Of a stretch of 64,000 bases of DNA, positions 1 to 19,413 are shown in pieces (position 1 is the first letter of the stretch; every line of letters starts with the position of its first letter). The translations under genes were made by a program, and so were the position numbers. Origin of the DNA: Cercis canadensis (lineage: Eukaryota; Streptophyta; Magnoliopsida; Fabales; Fabaceae); assembly GCA_003255065.1 (NCBI GenBank), contig QAOA01002596.1, positions 134,561-198,560 on the forward strand, written 5' to 3'. The notes beneath the pieces are model-generated. The model was not told where the DNA came from. It did no database searches and saw nothing but the letters and a program-made list of their open reading frames with translations.

Positions 1-460
1 CTTCTGGCTGCTGGGTTATGTGCATGTCTCTCATATGCATAATAGTCCCTGCTTTTCCTTTTCATGAACTAGCTTAAAACTGCATAGCATTTTGCATGTG
101 TGTGTCTGTTGAGTGCATGAGTGTGATCTAAGCAAGTAAAAGCTGTAAACCTAGACATAAATATGAATCTGTATAAATACTTTGGGGAAAATGAAAGCTT
201 TATGCAGTGAGCTTCTTTCTTTCTTTCTTTCTTCCCTTTCTGTTTCATACATCCTTTGGATTACATCATTGAATGATTTTTCTATTTCATCACAGAGCTG
301 TGAACATTTTATTAGAAAGCCATTTCATAGCTTCATTTGTGACATTTCAGTGTTTTTTATAAACTGCTTTATAATTAATATGATAACAACAATACCTTTT
401 TCTTCTTTTCATACATAAATTTTCTTCAAGTGGCAAATTTCATTTACTTGCTTTTTGCAG
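1..460. other. Presumed intron of the LMBR1-like gene
   Basis: No exon could be supported here. The segment is T-rich and ends in a good acceptor (TTTTTGCAG at 452-460) that leads into the first recognisable exon of the LMBR1-like gene. It is therefore most simply read as intron. Upstream exons of that gene lie outside the window. Confidence 0.55.
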
Positions 461-2794
461 TGAATATACAAAATTTGTCTTGGAAGCCCTTGAGCTGGAG
501 GACACCCTAAAAAACTATGACCGTCGTAAAACTACAGGATGGTTTGCCCTTAACCTAAAATTACTTTTCTGATTATTGTGTTATATTAATATGCAGCACC
601 TTCATAAAAAAAAAATACAAACAGGAAAAACCAAAATTAAAAAATAAAAAAAAGATTAACATGGGATGCTTTTGAAATGCTTTTTTGCTTGATTTTAAGA
701 AATTGTATTCCACTGTTGCAGGAAATACATTTCATGCTTCAGGCCTGAAAGAACAGGCAGATTGGGTTCAACTTTGGATACAATTGGTACTTTACCACAT
801 AGATATGAAATTCTAAATAATCACTAGAAACTAGTTTACTATTTTTATTTACTAAATAAATTATGAGTTGAAAGGTTCTTACAATGATTTTTTCCTTATT
901 AGCTACTAGATCTAATCAGCAATATCTGCCATTGTTTTATTGTAGAGTTTCTGTGGCGATGTATATTGAGGAAGCAACTTGAGAAATCATTGGCTGTTAC
1001 ATTGGGTATCATGTCAGTTGCTATAATTATAGCAGAGGCTACCATATTTCCTAGTGGTGTTGATTTATCCCTTTTCTCTATCTTAATACATGCTGCAGGA
1101 AAGCAAGAGGTGCTGGTGCAGGTAATGTATCTGCAACAAATGCACATTCATTCACTTTATTTTATCTTAAACTTGTTTTTGTGAAAACTGATTCTTGAAT
1201 TTGTTTTGTGTTGTTTTCCCAGTTAGCTGCTTTCATCCCCTTGATGTATATGTGTGTATGTACATATTATTCCTTGTTTAAAATGGGAATGCTGATGTTT
1301 TACTCACTGACACCAAGACAAACAAGCTCAGTAAGCTTGCTTATGATTTGCTCGTAAGTTGTTTTACTTTTTTCCTCTTTTTCTCTTTTTGTCATATCTA
1401 GGTACTATACTTGTTCTAAATAACTCATTTCTTTTTTGTAGGATGGTTGCAAGATATTCACCTCCCATTTCATACAATTTTCTCAATCTCATTCATCTGG
1501 ATGCAGATGCAAAAACCATTTTTGAACAGGTGTTTTACTATTGTAGTGATAGTGACACATCATTTTAAAACACATAGATCCCTTTCCTCTTCTCAAAGAT
1601 TGATTTGTTTTACTCAAGTGCCTGAATTTTTTCTGTAGAAAATGGGGAATATTGATGATGCTGTTCCTTTTTTTGGGAATGGATTCAACAACATCTACCC
1701 TCTCATCATGGTTATATACACCCTGCTAATCGCAAGCAATTTTTTTAATCGCGTGATTAATTATGTTGGAAATTGGAGGTTATTCAAGACTAATGATGAC
1801 ACTGAAGATGGGGATGGTTTTGACCCATCTGGAGTAATAATCTTGCAGAAAGGTGAGTTGAAGTTTACCAGTTACCATAATATCCCATTTTTCTGGCATA
1901 CAACAATGACTAGTTCAAAAAAGCCTTCCAATTCCTCAAGATGCTATGGATTGAAGCCATATGATCACATTTTATTCCTAAGTAAAGTAACTAACAGCTT
2001 CTAATTCTTAAAATTTCTGGCATTGTTCTCTAGTTAAAATAGCAAATGTAGCATAAAAAATTGGCCTTGATGATCATAGACATCTACTGTCATTTTAGAC
2101 CCATAACATCCTAATCTACTTCCTTCTTTCGTTAACTTCAGAGCGTTCTCTGCTCCAGCAAGGACATAAAGTTGGTGAGCATGTTTTTCCATTAGCAAGG
2201 TTCAGCATGAGTTATGATGTTGAGTCTGCCATCACGAACCTGGTATCTAAAAATCTGAAAGCATTGAGTTTTGAATTTTTTTTGGCTTCTGCTTTCTTTT
2301 CATCCTTCTTTTTCCATGTTCAGGATAAGAATGCCACTGAACTTAGTGCTACAAAAATGATGGAGGACACAAATGAAGGTCAATTAGCATTAAGCAAAAG
2401 CTCTCAAGTTGAAATGAGCAAAAAACTTGGCAGCAGAAAGTATATAGCCTTAAGGGAAGACTTGAATGAACATATCTCCAATAAAGATTTGGCTCAGGAA
2501 ACAGTTTCTTCCTTGGAAAATGATAATGATTCTAACATTGCTCTTGCACCTTCATCTGGATTAGGCTCAAAATGGGAATCAATGAAGAATAGATTTAAAA
2601 ATATGAGATCTAACATTAGCTCCGGGAAATTCTTGTCTCTAAATGCTCAGGGAACCACTCTAGACTCACAATCTTCTTCTGAATCCCTTGATGATATATT
2701 TGAAAGGTTGAAAAATCCACCTTCTCACTACAGAGATTATGGTGACTATGATGATCATGGAGTGGACTTCAGGGAAATGGTTTCTGGTAGATAA
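461..2794 (+). CDS. LMBR1 domain-containing (LMBD2-like) membrane protein, 3' part
   Basis: Partial gene; the 5' exons are outside the window. Eight exons join in frame: 461-541, 722-786, 946-1121, 1223-1353, 1442-1529, 1639-1852, 2142-2242 and 2324-2794 (stop TAA). They give about 441 C-terminal residues. The translation reads through conserved family blocks, including RPERTGRLGSTLDT, the hydrophobic stretch VAIIIAEATIF, an AAFIPLMYMCVCTYYSLFKMG-like membrane segment, MVARYSPPISYNFL, and the segment around GNIDDAVPFFG followed by NIYPLIMVIYTLLIASNFF. The last exon encodes a hydrophilic, Ser/Asp-rich cytosolic tail. LMBR1-family proteins are multi-pass membrane proteins related to lipocalin-interacting receptor/LMBD transporters; LMBD2 members have been linked to receptor signalling in animals, and the plant role is unclear. 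Family assignment is from motif memory. Confidence 0.82.
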
Positions 2795-3647
2795 ACTCCA
2801 TTGCTCTTGCTGCTAATTTAAAGTGAGCTTTCTTGTCAGAATAGGTGTGTTTACTCTGATAAATTTTGGCCTCAAAAGCGAGTGTTTCTGAGTAGATATC
2901 AGTGGTGAGCTATTTGAAGAGATCTGACATTGTGATGATCATCAAGTGACATGTCTCTTTAGTTGCTTCTGGGAAACAAAATGCACAGAAGACACACCAT
3001 AAGCTTGTAAAAGTGACTCCATTGAAGCAACCCTTTTGCAAATGCAGGTTGTCTTGTATGAGAGATTATTTAGGCAAATTATAATTTTTCTGCCAAGAAT
3101 CACATTGATTCTCCAACTTGTTAGAACATGATTTTGGCTTTTTATACAAGTAATGCATTAAAGCTTATTTTTTGATAAAATTTAAATTTATAAGCTTTAA
3201 TTCTATTCTAAAAACTTGATTTTAATATTTTCATGAAACTTAAAGGTATAACATATAAATCAAAGTGTGCAAATTTGATTCATGGTGAGTATAAAAAATT
3301 ATACACTAATACTAAACAAAAATATGCTACATTATTAAAGTAATTAAGGATTTTTATTGATAATTCCTTTTATAAATGGCCCACACAGTATATTATTCAA
3401 TAATTGTCAATAACTTTTTTACATTGTTGATAGATGAGGATTAAATCTATAGATTAACATATTTAATATTATTTTTAATAAAAAATTATCATTAATATAG
3501 ATATTTATGCATGAATATTGAATAATAATCCAGAACTTGTTGATGGATTTTAAATTTTCTTTTCCTCCCTTAGTAGATATTTTATAATTATTTGTGTAAA
3601 CTTTAAAAAAAACTAAGAAAATAAAAAAGCAAGAAGAAATTGAATTT
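2795..3647. other. Intergenic spacer, LMBR1-like to MCM9
   Basis: AT-rich spacer. It holds the probable 3' UTR of the LMBR1-like gene (to about 3150) and the promoter and 5' UTR of the MCM9 gene. Nothing else was recognised. Confidence 0.6.
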
Positions 3648-11734
<8,087 letters not shown>

Positions 11735-12912
11735 TTTTATGTAGTATATCAGTAATCTCACATGAGGAACTATGCAGGGAATGACCACAGTTTGACCCCA
11801 AAATAGTTACTGATACTTTTTGTTTGATTGAGCTTTTCTTCTTTGTTCTGTGTTTGCATCCTGCCAATGATTTGTGACATATTTTAGTTTTTTTATTTTT
11901 TTCTGGGAATATATACTTATCCTATTTCTAGATATTGCTTTTCTAGATTGAGCAAGAAAAGGAAGGGTGAGTCAATTGTTTGTCTGTATATCTGCTTGTG
12001 TCTAGGAAAAGTTTTATTCATCACTGAAAGTGCTTGGAAAACAATTAAGAATTTAGATTGTTTTTTATGCATTTAGGATCTGAATGACATGTTATGAGTT
12101 TGTCCACAGTAACTAGTTTGATTTGCATCAGCGAGAATATAAGTCCTTAACACCATGAAAAATAGATGCCAAGCAAGAAAGATTGATCCTAGAAAAATTG
12201 GGATCAATGGATGAACTCTGATATAAACAGCATGGAACACTGAAGGCCAGAAAAAGAAAACAGCATGGAATATTGATGCAGATTATTTCACACAACTTGA
12301 GAACTGGAAGGGAAAAGGATATTCTTGTAATCTAAACTTGTATAGATTTTTTTTTGGTTCTGTGTAGTTTTTCTTATTGTTGTTATCGTTCCCAGTGTAA
12401 TTATTAATTAAATTTTGACACAAATCTGAACAGGCAGTTGAATATTGTTACTATTTCTTCTTCTTTTTTTTTTCTTTTTTTTTGACAAACTTGTTACTAA
12501 CTATAATAAGAAAAGGAACGCGGTCAAGATTATAGTTACAATCTAACTTTTCTTTATGTCAAGATTTTATTTTATTTTGTTGGAAACTTATGTCAAGATT
12601 ATTAAAATTTAGGATTGGCGTGTTTGTGTATAGGCCGGATCAAGGTTACGTTTGGGCTTGTTTTAAGCAATAAAATTGCGCTTAGATCTATAGTATCTAA
12701 ATTAATATAACACTTGAGGCCTGACCTAAACCAAACCAAAATTGGCAGAATGATAAAATAGAATCATTTAAAGCAAAAAAAAAAGGAACCAGATACTGGA
12801 TTTAGCAGCAACAATTAAGAATCATATATTGGATTTTGTTGTTACACTAAAGTAAAATGCATGAAGCTTTCCACAGAAAGTAGTACATTGATGATATTAT
12901 GAGAATAGAGTC
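11735..12912. other. Intergenic: MCM9 3' end and spacer
   Basis: Holds the MCM9 3' UTR and the convergent 3' flank of the prolamin-like gene. An in-frame-looking basic stretch (SKKRKG, near 11950) could belong to an alternative MCM9 terminal exon, but I cannot demonstrate it. Nothing else was recognised. Confidence 0.5.
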
Positions 12913-13362
12913 TTAAAGTTGAGGAGCAGGTGAGGCAAATGAAGCACAATCATTCCAAATCTGCTCACTCTTTAAGGCAATCTCAGTTGCATTTTCCTTG
13001 AACTTGGGCGATTGAATGATGAAAGTGATCAAGTCATGGTGGCAGCGTTTTCCCATGTCGTTCACGAGTTTAAGGCAGCAATCATGATCAACTGTTGCAT
13101 TTCCAAAAAATGTACCAAAGAAGACTTCATCACCACACTTATTGCTTAACTTGTCTGCACAGTCACTCAAGTATTGTTCATACTCAGATTCTGGCCCTTC
13201 TGCATATTCGGGGTCAACTTCAGGACCCTCAGATGGTTCACCAACTTGTGAAAGCCCTGTTTTGAACAACAAAGCAGCACTGCCCACAAAGACCAACATC
13301 AGACACAACTTGTTCAATGCTGCCATTGTTTCTGGGCTGATGATCTTTGATGTTTTGGCCAA
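12913..13362 (-). CDS. Prolamin-like (ECA1/EC1-type) small secreted cysteine-rich protein
   Basis: Intronless ORF of 149 aa. An N-terminal hydrophobic stretch (LCLMLVFVGSAALLF) fits a secretory signal peptide. An acidic linker rich in Glu/Pro follows, then a C-terminal domain with six cysteines arranged C..C..CC..C..C (SDCADKL, SNKCGDE, HDCCLKL, GKRCHH, NDCASF). This is the pattern of the plant prolamin-like domain found in ECA1 gametogenesis-related and egg-cell-1 proteins. Members are secreted, often from reproductive tissue; EC1 proteins act in gamete interaction, but this protein need not share that role. A TATA-like element (CTATAAATAC on the minus strand, 13411-13420) lies about 50 nt upstream. 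An internal ATG at 13326 would start right before the signal peptide and is a plausible alternative start. Confidence 0.8.
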   Translation of the reverse strand: MAKTSKIISPETMAALNKLCLMLVFVGSAALLFKTGLSQVGEPSEGPEVDPEYAEGPESEYEQYLSDCADKLSNKCGDEVFFGTFFGNATVDHDCCLKLVNDMGKRCHHDLITFIIQSPKFKENATEIALKSEQIWNDCASFASPAPQL

Positions 13363-13410
13363 CTTATTACAAAGGGACTTTGTTGATGGTAATAAGGGAA
13401 AAGCAAAGGT

Positions 13411-13420
13411 GTATTTATAG
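13411..13420 (-). promoter_or_regulatory. TATA box of the prolamin-like gene
   Basis: CTATAAATAC on the minus strand lies 49 nt upstream of the ATG at 13362. Confidence 0.6.
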
Positions 13421-13998
13421 CTAGCTGCAAATATAGTCTAACGCTTGCATTAATGGGTTTCATTAAACTTGAGTATATAAACTCCCCTAGTAATTCTTTA
13501 TCAGTTTATAAACGTTATTTTTTAATTTCACACCCTAAAGTGTGTGTGTGTGTGTGTTTGCATTTTTCTTCAGTTTTGTTTTTGTATCTAGGGCCCATTT
13601 TACTCTAGCTAGCAAAATATTTCACTGTTATTAAAATTTCTACAACAACCCCATCGCACTCTTTATCACTTGTGAACTTCAAACTACAAGTTTTATATGT
13701 AAAGTGCTTCTGCAGATGTGTTCTCACTTCCCATTAAAAATTCTGTGGTCACCATGAATGCAGCTTCTAAGCAAGAAAATATAAATGGAAGAATACTTTG
13801 ACTAGTGCTTGCTAGTGTGATACCAAGCCTTACTGTTTTTGAAAGTAGAAATTAATTGATTCAGTTGAGAAGAATAACTTGTAAATTATGTTAATAATAA
13901 GATCTACAAACGGTCATATTAAATAATTTTCAAATAAAAATTACGATGTTAACTTAATCCTCCAAATTCTATCATTTTAATAGTTGAATACACAACCT

Positions 13999-14052
13999 AT
14001 GAATTAAATGGGCTTTCAATGGCTACTCTTGAAGCTAGCCCATTTAATTCAT
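13999..14052. repeat. Perfect 16-bp inverted repeat, 22-nt loop
   Basis: Left arm 13999-14014 (ATGAATTAAATGGGCT) and right arm 14037-14052 are exact reverse complements. The function is unknown: it may be the tip of a small fold-back element or a stem-loop in a transcript. Confidence 0.85.
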
Positions 14053-14391
14053 GTTGCTGATTGTGCAAGTGTGTTAGTGTGAGGTACTGTAATGTATAAA
14101 GAAGAACTCGGTACATTATATGCTCTCTAATTTGCAGTTCAAGTGATAGAGAAAATGAATTTATATTATTAATTTCCTGGTTTTCTGAGTTCCACGAAAA
14201 CAAGTATTCATATATTAATGACTGTAAATATACTAAAATAATGATAGCTATATCAAAACTAACCAAAAAAAACTAAAGCAAAAAATGATGAGCTCAACTG
14301 TCCTCAGATTAAGGACCTTTTCTTTCAGCCGGGAAGAAGAAAGGTCTATTTAATCAGGAAAACTGCTATTTACTTACATGGAAATGGAAAA

Positions 14392-17300
14392 CTAGTATAA
14401 GCCCAAAAATTTCCACCAGAAACAGCCAACTATTCCCCAGATGACAGCATTAATTAAAGCCATAACCAATCCCATTTTGAATAAATCTGGAAGCTCTATG
14501 TAACCGGCTGTTAAAAAAGAAGAATTAAGATATCATCAGTTGCCATGCTCCAACATATGTCAAAAATGATAAGAAAATCATGCCATTATATATATTGGTC
14601 AGTGCCTTCACATAAAATGATGCCATTATGCACTGGGATAATAAATGGAGCAAAGTTACTGAACAAACACAAGGTAAAGAATTGAATAGCTTGAAAGAAA
14701 AACAACAAACAAGGAAAGAGCTGTGACATTGTAGAGATAGGCATACCTCCATAGTATACAGCAGCCTGACCACTGCTATAGTGTGTTATTGCACCAAAGA
14801 GGTTTGTGTTATAACCTAGAGCTAGCGCCGCCAGAACACCAGGGACACCGGCTGCCAAGTGCATTGCAAGGAATGCAGAGTATAAAGCCCCCACATGTCC
14901 AGTCTGACTTGCGAAAAGGTAGTGAATGCAGAAATAAGCTGCTTGAAGAACAAATAGCGAAGCTGGCCAGCTCAAAGAGAAACCCTGGAGGGACTTGGCC
15001 ACACAACCGGACATCCAGCCCACAATACCAAGGTTTGTCATTTGGCCTGCCATACCTACTAGAATGGCAAACCAAGCCAAGGTATCCCATGCTGATTTTT
15101 CACTCAAGCAGTCATCCCAGTCAAGGACTCCTAATAGGAGAAGTATTGATAGGCCAATCATTGCAGCTACAGCGCTTGCTATGCCAAGACTCTCTCTGCA
15201 GGACCAAGAAATACTTATAGTAGAGAATACAACAAGGAGAAACCACAGTATAAGAGAAAAAACAACGTGCAGCTGTGAAAAGTGAGCATTTTCACAATCA
15301 CCAATAGGCAATAGCAGATGTTCAGGAAGATGTCAACTTGAATGTACTAACATATAATATTCTAATAACAATGATAAACAAAAGGATAGAAACTAGATGC
15401 CCAAAAGAGCAGATAACTTCTGGCCAAAGATCCATGACATACCCAAAGATCCATAAAGAGACCGCAAGAAGCATTGTTCCGACCATAACCCACTCATTTT
15501 TGGTGACAGGACCCATACTTTCCAGTTTTCTTGCAGCCATGGCAGGTGCATCTGGTGTGTCTTTAATTTCAGGTGGATAAAGCTTGTACAAAATCAATGG
15601 GGTAGCAAGAAGAGCAACAAATGCAGGTAAACTGGCTGCCTTGAACCATGAAACCCAAGGGTTTGCAATTATCACCCCAAGCTCCTCGGCTAATTTGACA
15701 CACAGCAGGTTTTGAGCTGCAGCAGTTAGGAAAAGAGCACTAGAGTTACCAGCAGACTGTCACAAGTCACAACAGCAATGCACAAGTCACTTCCTCATTG
15801 CATGATAGTGATTTTCAAATAAAAAATGAAACATGTGAGAATCTGGAAACATCAGAGTATATGATGATCATTGCTAATAAAGCATAAATATAATATCTAT
15901 ATATGGTTCCTACATGTCAAATAAAAACAAAACCAAGTAAATATAAATGAAAACAATTATTCAAAGAGAACGACATCAAATTAACAGTATCCAAGGAAGT
16001 CCTCAAGTTGTTACACCACAGCCAAATTAGAAAGGGGCCTAAAAGTCTTACGAAGTTGCTCCAAAACAGTTTAATGGTACAGTTTTCTGCTCAGTAGCAA
16101 CCAAAAGTTTATGTGTTCAAGAGATCTTCAAGAGTCTTGTCAGATTTTTATTAAGTTATTAAATAATCTAAACTGCTTTTGTAATTCAGTCATTATAGTT
16201 TCTTTACTAATTTAACTCAGTATCAATAGAAGCATTTATTTAGCAAGCAAAGACGTAACTCACAACAGTCAAAAATATTACTCCATGCCTCAGGGCCAAA
16301 ATAGTTTAGTCCATGCCAACTGAGCTCTAATATAAAATTCCCAATAAAAGGTAGTGATGGCTTTTTAGTACAACGAAGCAGGGAGTGGCTTTTTAGCACA
16401 ACGAAGCAGTGAGGGATCCTCTGACAAGAGTTATAAGTACTCTTAAGTATTTAACTAAGACTAGTTAGCTGCTTGTTTTATAAATCAAGTGGAATCTCCT
16501 CCCCACAAGAAGGGCACATGGTTTCAATAGTATAAAGGCAAGAGACCACCAAAGAATGAATTCTAAGGATTGAAAAAAACATAACAAAACCTATTCACAA
16601 CTTATGGTTCCAGGAGCCTATTATATCAATTAACTTGATTGCTAATCATTAAGGAAGTATCAATTAACTTGATTTTCCTGATCATCAACCATCATTTGCA
16701 TACTTTAGTATACTTAGTCATAGCAGTTAATTAAATTGGTTGTAAATAAAACAAGAATCCAAATGATCCACTTGCAGCAACATATGGAGATTGGAATAAA
16801 ATAACACCAACCTGAAATTGGGACTGAACAAGATAAGACCCCAACCTCTTGGATGTTGGATTACCCGGTTCACTACCTGCTGAGAGTGACAATGACTTAA
16901 TAATTGGCAAGAACACACCACCAGCCCTGGCAGTGGTGCTAGGCATTGCCGGCGCAATAAGTGCCTCACTAAATGTCAATCCGTAAGACAAACCCAATGT
17001 ACTCTTCCCCAACCACTTAATAAAATAAGTTGCAATCCTATCCCCTAACCCAGTTTTAACAAATCCACGAGCAAAGAAGAAAGAAATCACAATCAACCAA
17101 ATCACCTCACTGGTGAACGCTCCAAAAGCCGCAGAAAAGGTTAGAGTTTTGGTCACAATAGTGGTTGTTAGGCCTAAAAGCGCCCACGCACCAACTGGCA
17201 ATGGACTCAAAACCAGACCCGCAATAGTAGACAAGAAAATCGAGAGCAATTGCCAAGCTTGAAGGGTAACTTCGACTGGTTTGGGAACTAAGAAGCGAAC

Positions 17301-17642
17301 AACGAGGCCTATACACACAGAGATTACAAAAGGGATTGGCTTTGCACCTTGGGCAGGTGGTGGTGGTGGTGACGGAGCTTTTGAGGGTGGCGGAGATGAA
17401 GAAGCTTGAATTCCATTATGGGTATTGCGGAATTTGGGTAAAGGTTTGAAGGTGAAAACTTTTGAGGGAAACAAGGAAAGGGGCGATGTAGGTGACACTG
17501 ATCGGAGAGATGGGAGTGAATGGGAAGTGGGAATTGAGAAGTGGGATTTGGAGATGGGGCGGGAACGATGGTGCAAGGAAGAGCGAGAGGAGGAGAGGGA
17601 GAAGGAGGAGGTGGAGAGCGAGTGGAGTGCAAAGCTCTCCAT
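14392..17642 (-). CDS. DIT1: Chloroplast 2-oxoglutarate/malate translocator (DiT1)
   Basis: Four exons on the minus strand: 17642-16812, 15756-15443, 15195-14747 and 14507-14392 (stop TAG). They give 569 aa with phase kept. The protein has a Ser/Pro-rich chloroplast transit peptide (about 1-90, with a run of prolines at its end) and then about 12 hydrophobic segments. Recognised blocks include LTFSEALIAPAMPSTTARAGG, SAGNSSALFLTAAAQNLLC, NPWVSWFKAASLPAF, YKLYPPEIKDTPDAP, VLDWDDCLSEKSAWDTLAWF, LFASQTGHVGALYSAFLAMH and the C-terminal WWKFLGLY. These fit the SLC13-like divalent anion:sodium symporter family, specifically DiT1 rather than the glutamate/malate carrier DiT2. DiT1 sits in the inner envelope and imports 2-oxoglutarate for GS/GOGAT ammonia assimilation and photorespiration in exchange for malate. 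Intron 1 is 1055 bp. The 5' UTR is CT-rich. Confidence 0.93.
16356..16411. repeat. 28-bp tandem duplication in DiT1 intron 1
   Basis: Two adjacent copies of a roughly 28-bp unit containing GGCTTTTTAG and ACAACGAAGCAG. They differ at about three positions. Confidence 0.75.
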
Positions 17643-18536
17643 GGGAAGAGCAATGGATGCTCAGAGAACAAGAAAGAATGGAATAAAACTGAATGAGATT
17701 TGGAAAACAAGGGAAAGAGAGAGAGAAAGGGGCTTTTTTTTATGGACACTTTGGGATTGGCACTTAGTGAGAGAGTTTGGAAATTCCAAGGCTGGTTGGG
17801 ACGGGGTCGGTGTGGTGGTTATTAACTTATTGAGGTTGTCTTCATCGCTTCATATGAGGAGGGAAATATAAGGGGGATTTGTTAAGACCCTGTTTGTTTG
17901 ATTTTGATCATATAATATACTCTGTTTTTTGCACCTTCTTTTTCTCATCACATTTTGTGACTTGTTTTAAGAAATCAGAATTTGCTTCATGTCCTTTTCT
18001 ATTGTTCTTAGACAATCGTTTGAAGAGACTCTTTCGTTTTTGCTTTTTTATCTCTATTTTTTTCGAGAGGATAATAGGCAAATAGTCTTGTTTGTTTCTG
18101 TATCACACTATGTGCTCTATGTTTTTCTTTTTCTTTTTCCTTTCACATTTTGTGACTCTGGTTTTTAGCAATTAGAACGTGATTGATGTCATTTTCTATC
18201 ATTTTTAGGCAATCATTATTAGAGACCTTTCATTTTTGCTTTTTTCTATTTCCATTTCTCTCAAGTGCATTATAGGGCAAACAGACAAAAAAAATTATTA
18301 TGTTCTAATTTGTAAAAAAAAAAATTACGTAAAATTATTTAAAATATGAGATAATGTGAGATAAATTCATATATACAAGTAACATTGTTAAAAAAAAAAA
18401 AAAAAATTTACACTTTGAATACCATTATTTTCGTACTACTTTATTTTTTTACATGTAGTAACTTATAAACTAACTTAAATTTTCATATAGTTGAAATTAA
18501 CGTACTATGTATAAGAATAATGTCTCTTACATTTTT
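17643..18536. other. Intergenic: DiT1 promoter and direct repeats
   Basis: The DiT1 5' UTR and promoter occupy the first few hundred bases, with a GA/CT-rich stretch at 17710-17733. A pair of imperfect 200-bp direct repeats follows (17884-18286), then AT-rich sequence. No gene was recognised. Confidence 0.6.
17884..18286. repeat. Two imperfect 200-bp direct repeats
   Basis: Copy 1 (17884-18083) and copy 2 (18084-18286) share, in the same order, TTGTTTG, TTTTTCTTTTTC-like tracts, CACATTTTGTGACT, TCATTTTCTAT-like, CAATC and TTTTTGCTTTTTT. The ends (CCCTGTTTGTTT at the left, GGCAAACAGAC at the right) look like degenerate inverted termini. A duplicated MITE is possible. Confidence 0.6.
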
Positions 18537-18540
18537 GGTG

Positions 18541-18690
18541 ATCATTGCCACTGACATAGCTATCTTTTGGCAGGGGAATATTGATATAAACCAATAATAG
18601 CATATCTCTATCAAATTGAAGTAGTCATCTCATATCTTTTAGTGTTTCTAAGTTTCACATTCCAAGGCTCCACATGTCTTCAACTGATTT
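18541..18690 (-). pseudogene. Relic of the NAC gene 3' end
   Basis: This segment is collinear with 19299-19455, the 3' flank and stop-codon region of the adjacent NAC gene. Both contain GGCAGGGGAA-ATTGATATAA-CCAAT, AATAGCATATC, CATATC and a TAAGTT-CATTCC block at the stop. It looks like a decayed duplicate of the NAC 3' end on the same strand. I could not follow clear NAC coding sequence further right, up to 19.2 kb. Confidence 0.5.
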
Positions 18691-19298
18691 AAAGAACTAA
18701 TGCAACTGCCCTGCCATGATACTAACTCCTGTTACATACTTCCAAACATTGCTGTCAAACTCCATGTTTGCTGAGTTTATACTAACAAGGTTTTGAAATG
18801 AGTTGTTTTTGGAAGGTTTATTCCAACGACCGAAAAAATAAAATTGGTTACATCTTATAGTTTCCATATTTTTAAAATTAACTTCTGTCATTGAGATGCA
18901 AATAGGAACACGGTGCACTAAGCCACTAATTTTTGTTAATTTGAAAGAAAAACTAATTGATTGTGGGGCTAAGAAAACTTACTTTGCCAAGTCTGGAGAA
19001 AAAACTGTCACAACTTACTCTGATGAAGTCACTGCAGAAACTGATATCTGCATATATAATAATAACCTAGATGCCCAATTGAAGGCATTGCCTTCATTAG
19101 CCGAACAACAAAAGCTTTGGGCTTAAATCATAACTATCATAGCAATAAATAAATAAATAAACTAAAGCTTAAGCTATAGAAGCTGTAAACAAGTTGTAGG
19201 CCAATTTCATAGCCAAAAAAAAAAAAAGAAGATNAAAAAAAAAAAGATAAAAGAAAATAATGTGGGTCATTTATATATGGCGAAGGGGTTCACAAAGC
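18691..19298. other. Spacer with an unassigned ORF
   Basis: Between the NAC relic and the NAC 3' flank. A 76-codon plus-strand ORF (18896-19126, reaching residues such as AKSGEKTVTTYSDEVTAET) has a coding-like composition but no family I recognise. An A-rich tract with a single N is at 19215-19256. Confidence 0.4.
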
Positions 19299-19413
19299 AT
19301 TATTGCCAAAGTTGTAGCAGTGCAGGCAGGGGAAAATTGATATAAGCCAATATTAACATTAATAGCATATCCCAATCACAAATGAATCATACTCAATGTC
19401 ATATCTATAGAAT

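Larger units (their letters stand above)
13363..14391. other. Intergenic spacer with (GT)n and an inverted repeat
   Basis: Contains the promoter of the prolamin-like gene, a short (GT)n run near 13541-13556, a perfect 16-bp inverted repeat at 13999-14052, and the 3' flank of the DiT1 gene. No further gene was recognised. Confidence 0.6.

Noticed and set aside
14783..15220. 145-codon plus-strand ORF over DiT1 exon 3
   Set aside because: It is an antisense shadow of the conserved DiT1 coding sequence.
17425..17871. 148-codon plus-strand ORF rich in Arg/Glu
   Set aside because: It is antisense to the CT-rich transit-peptide and 5' UTR region of DiT1. Its composition explains the charge.
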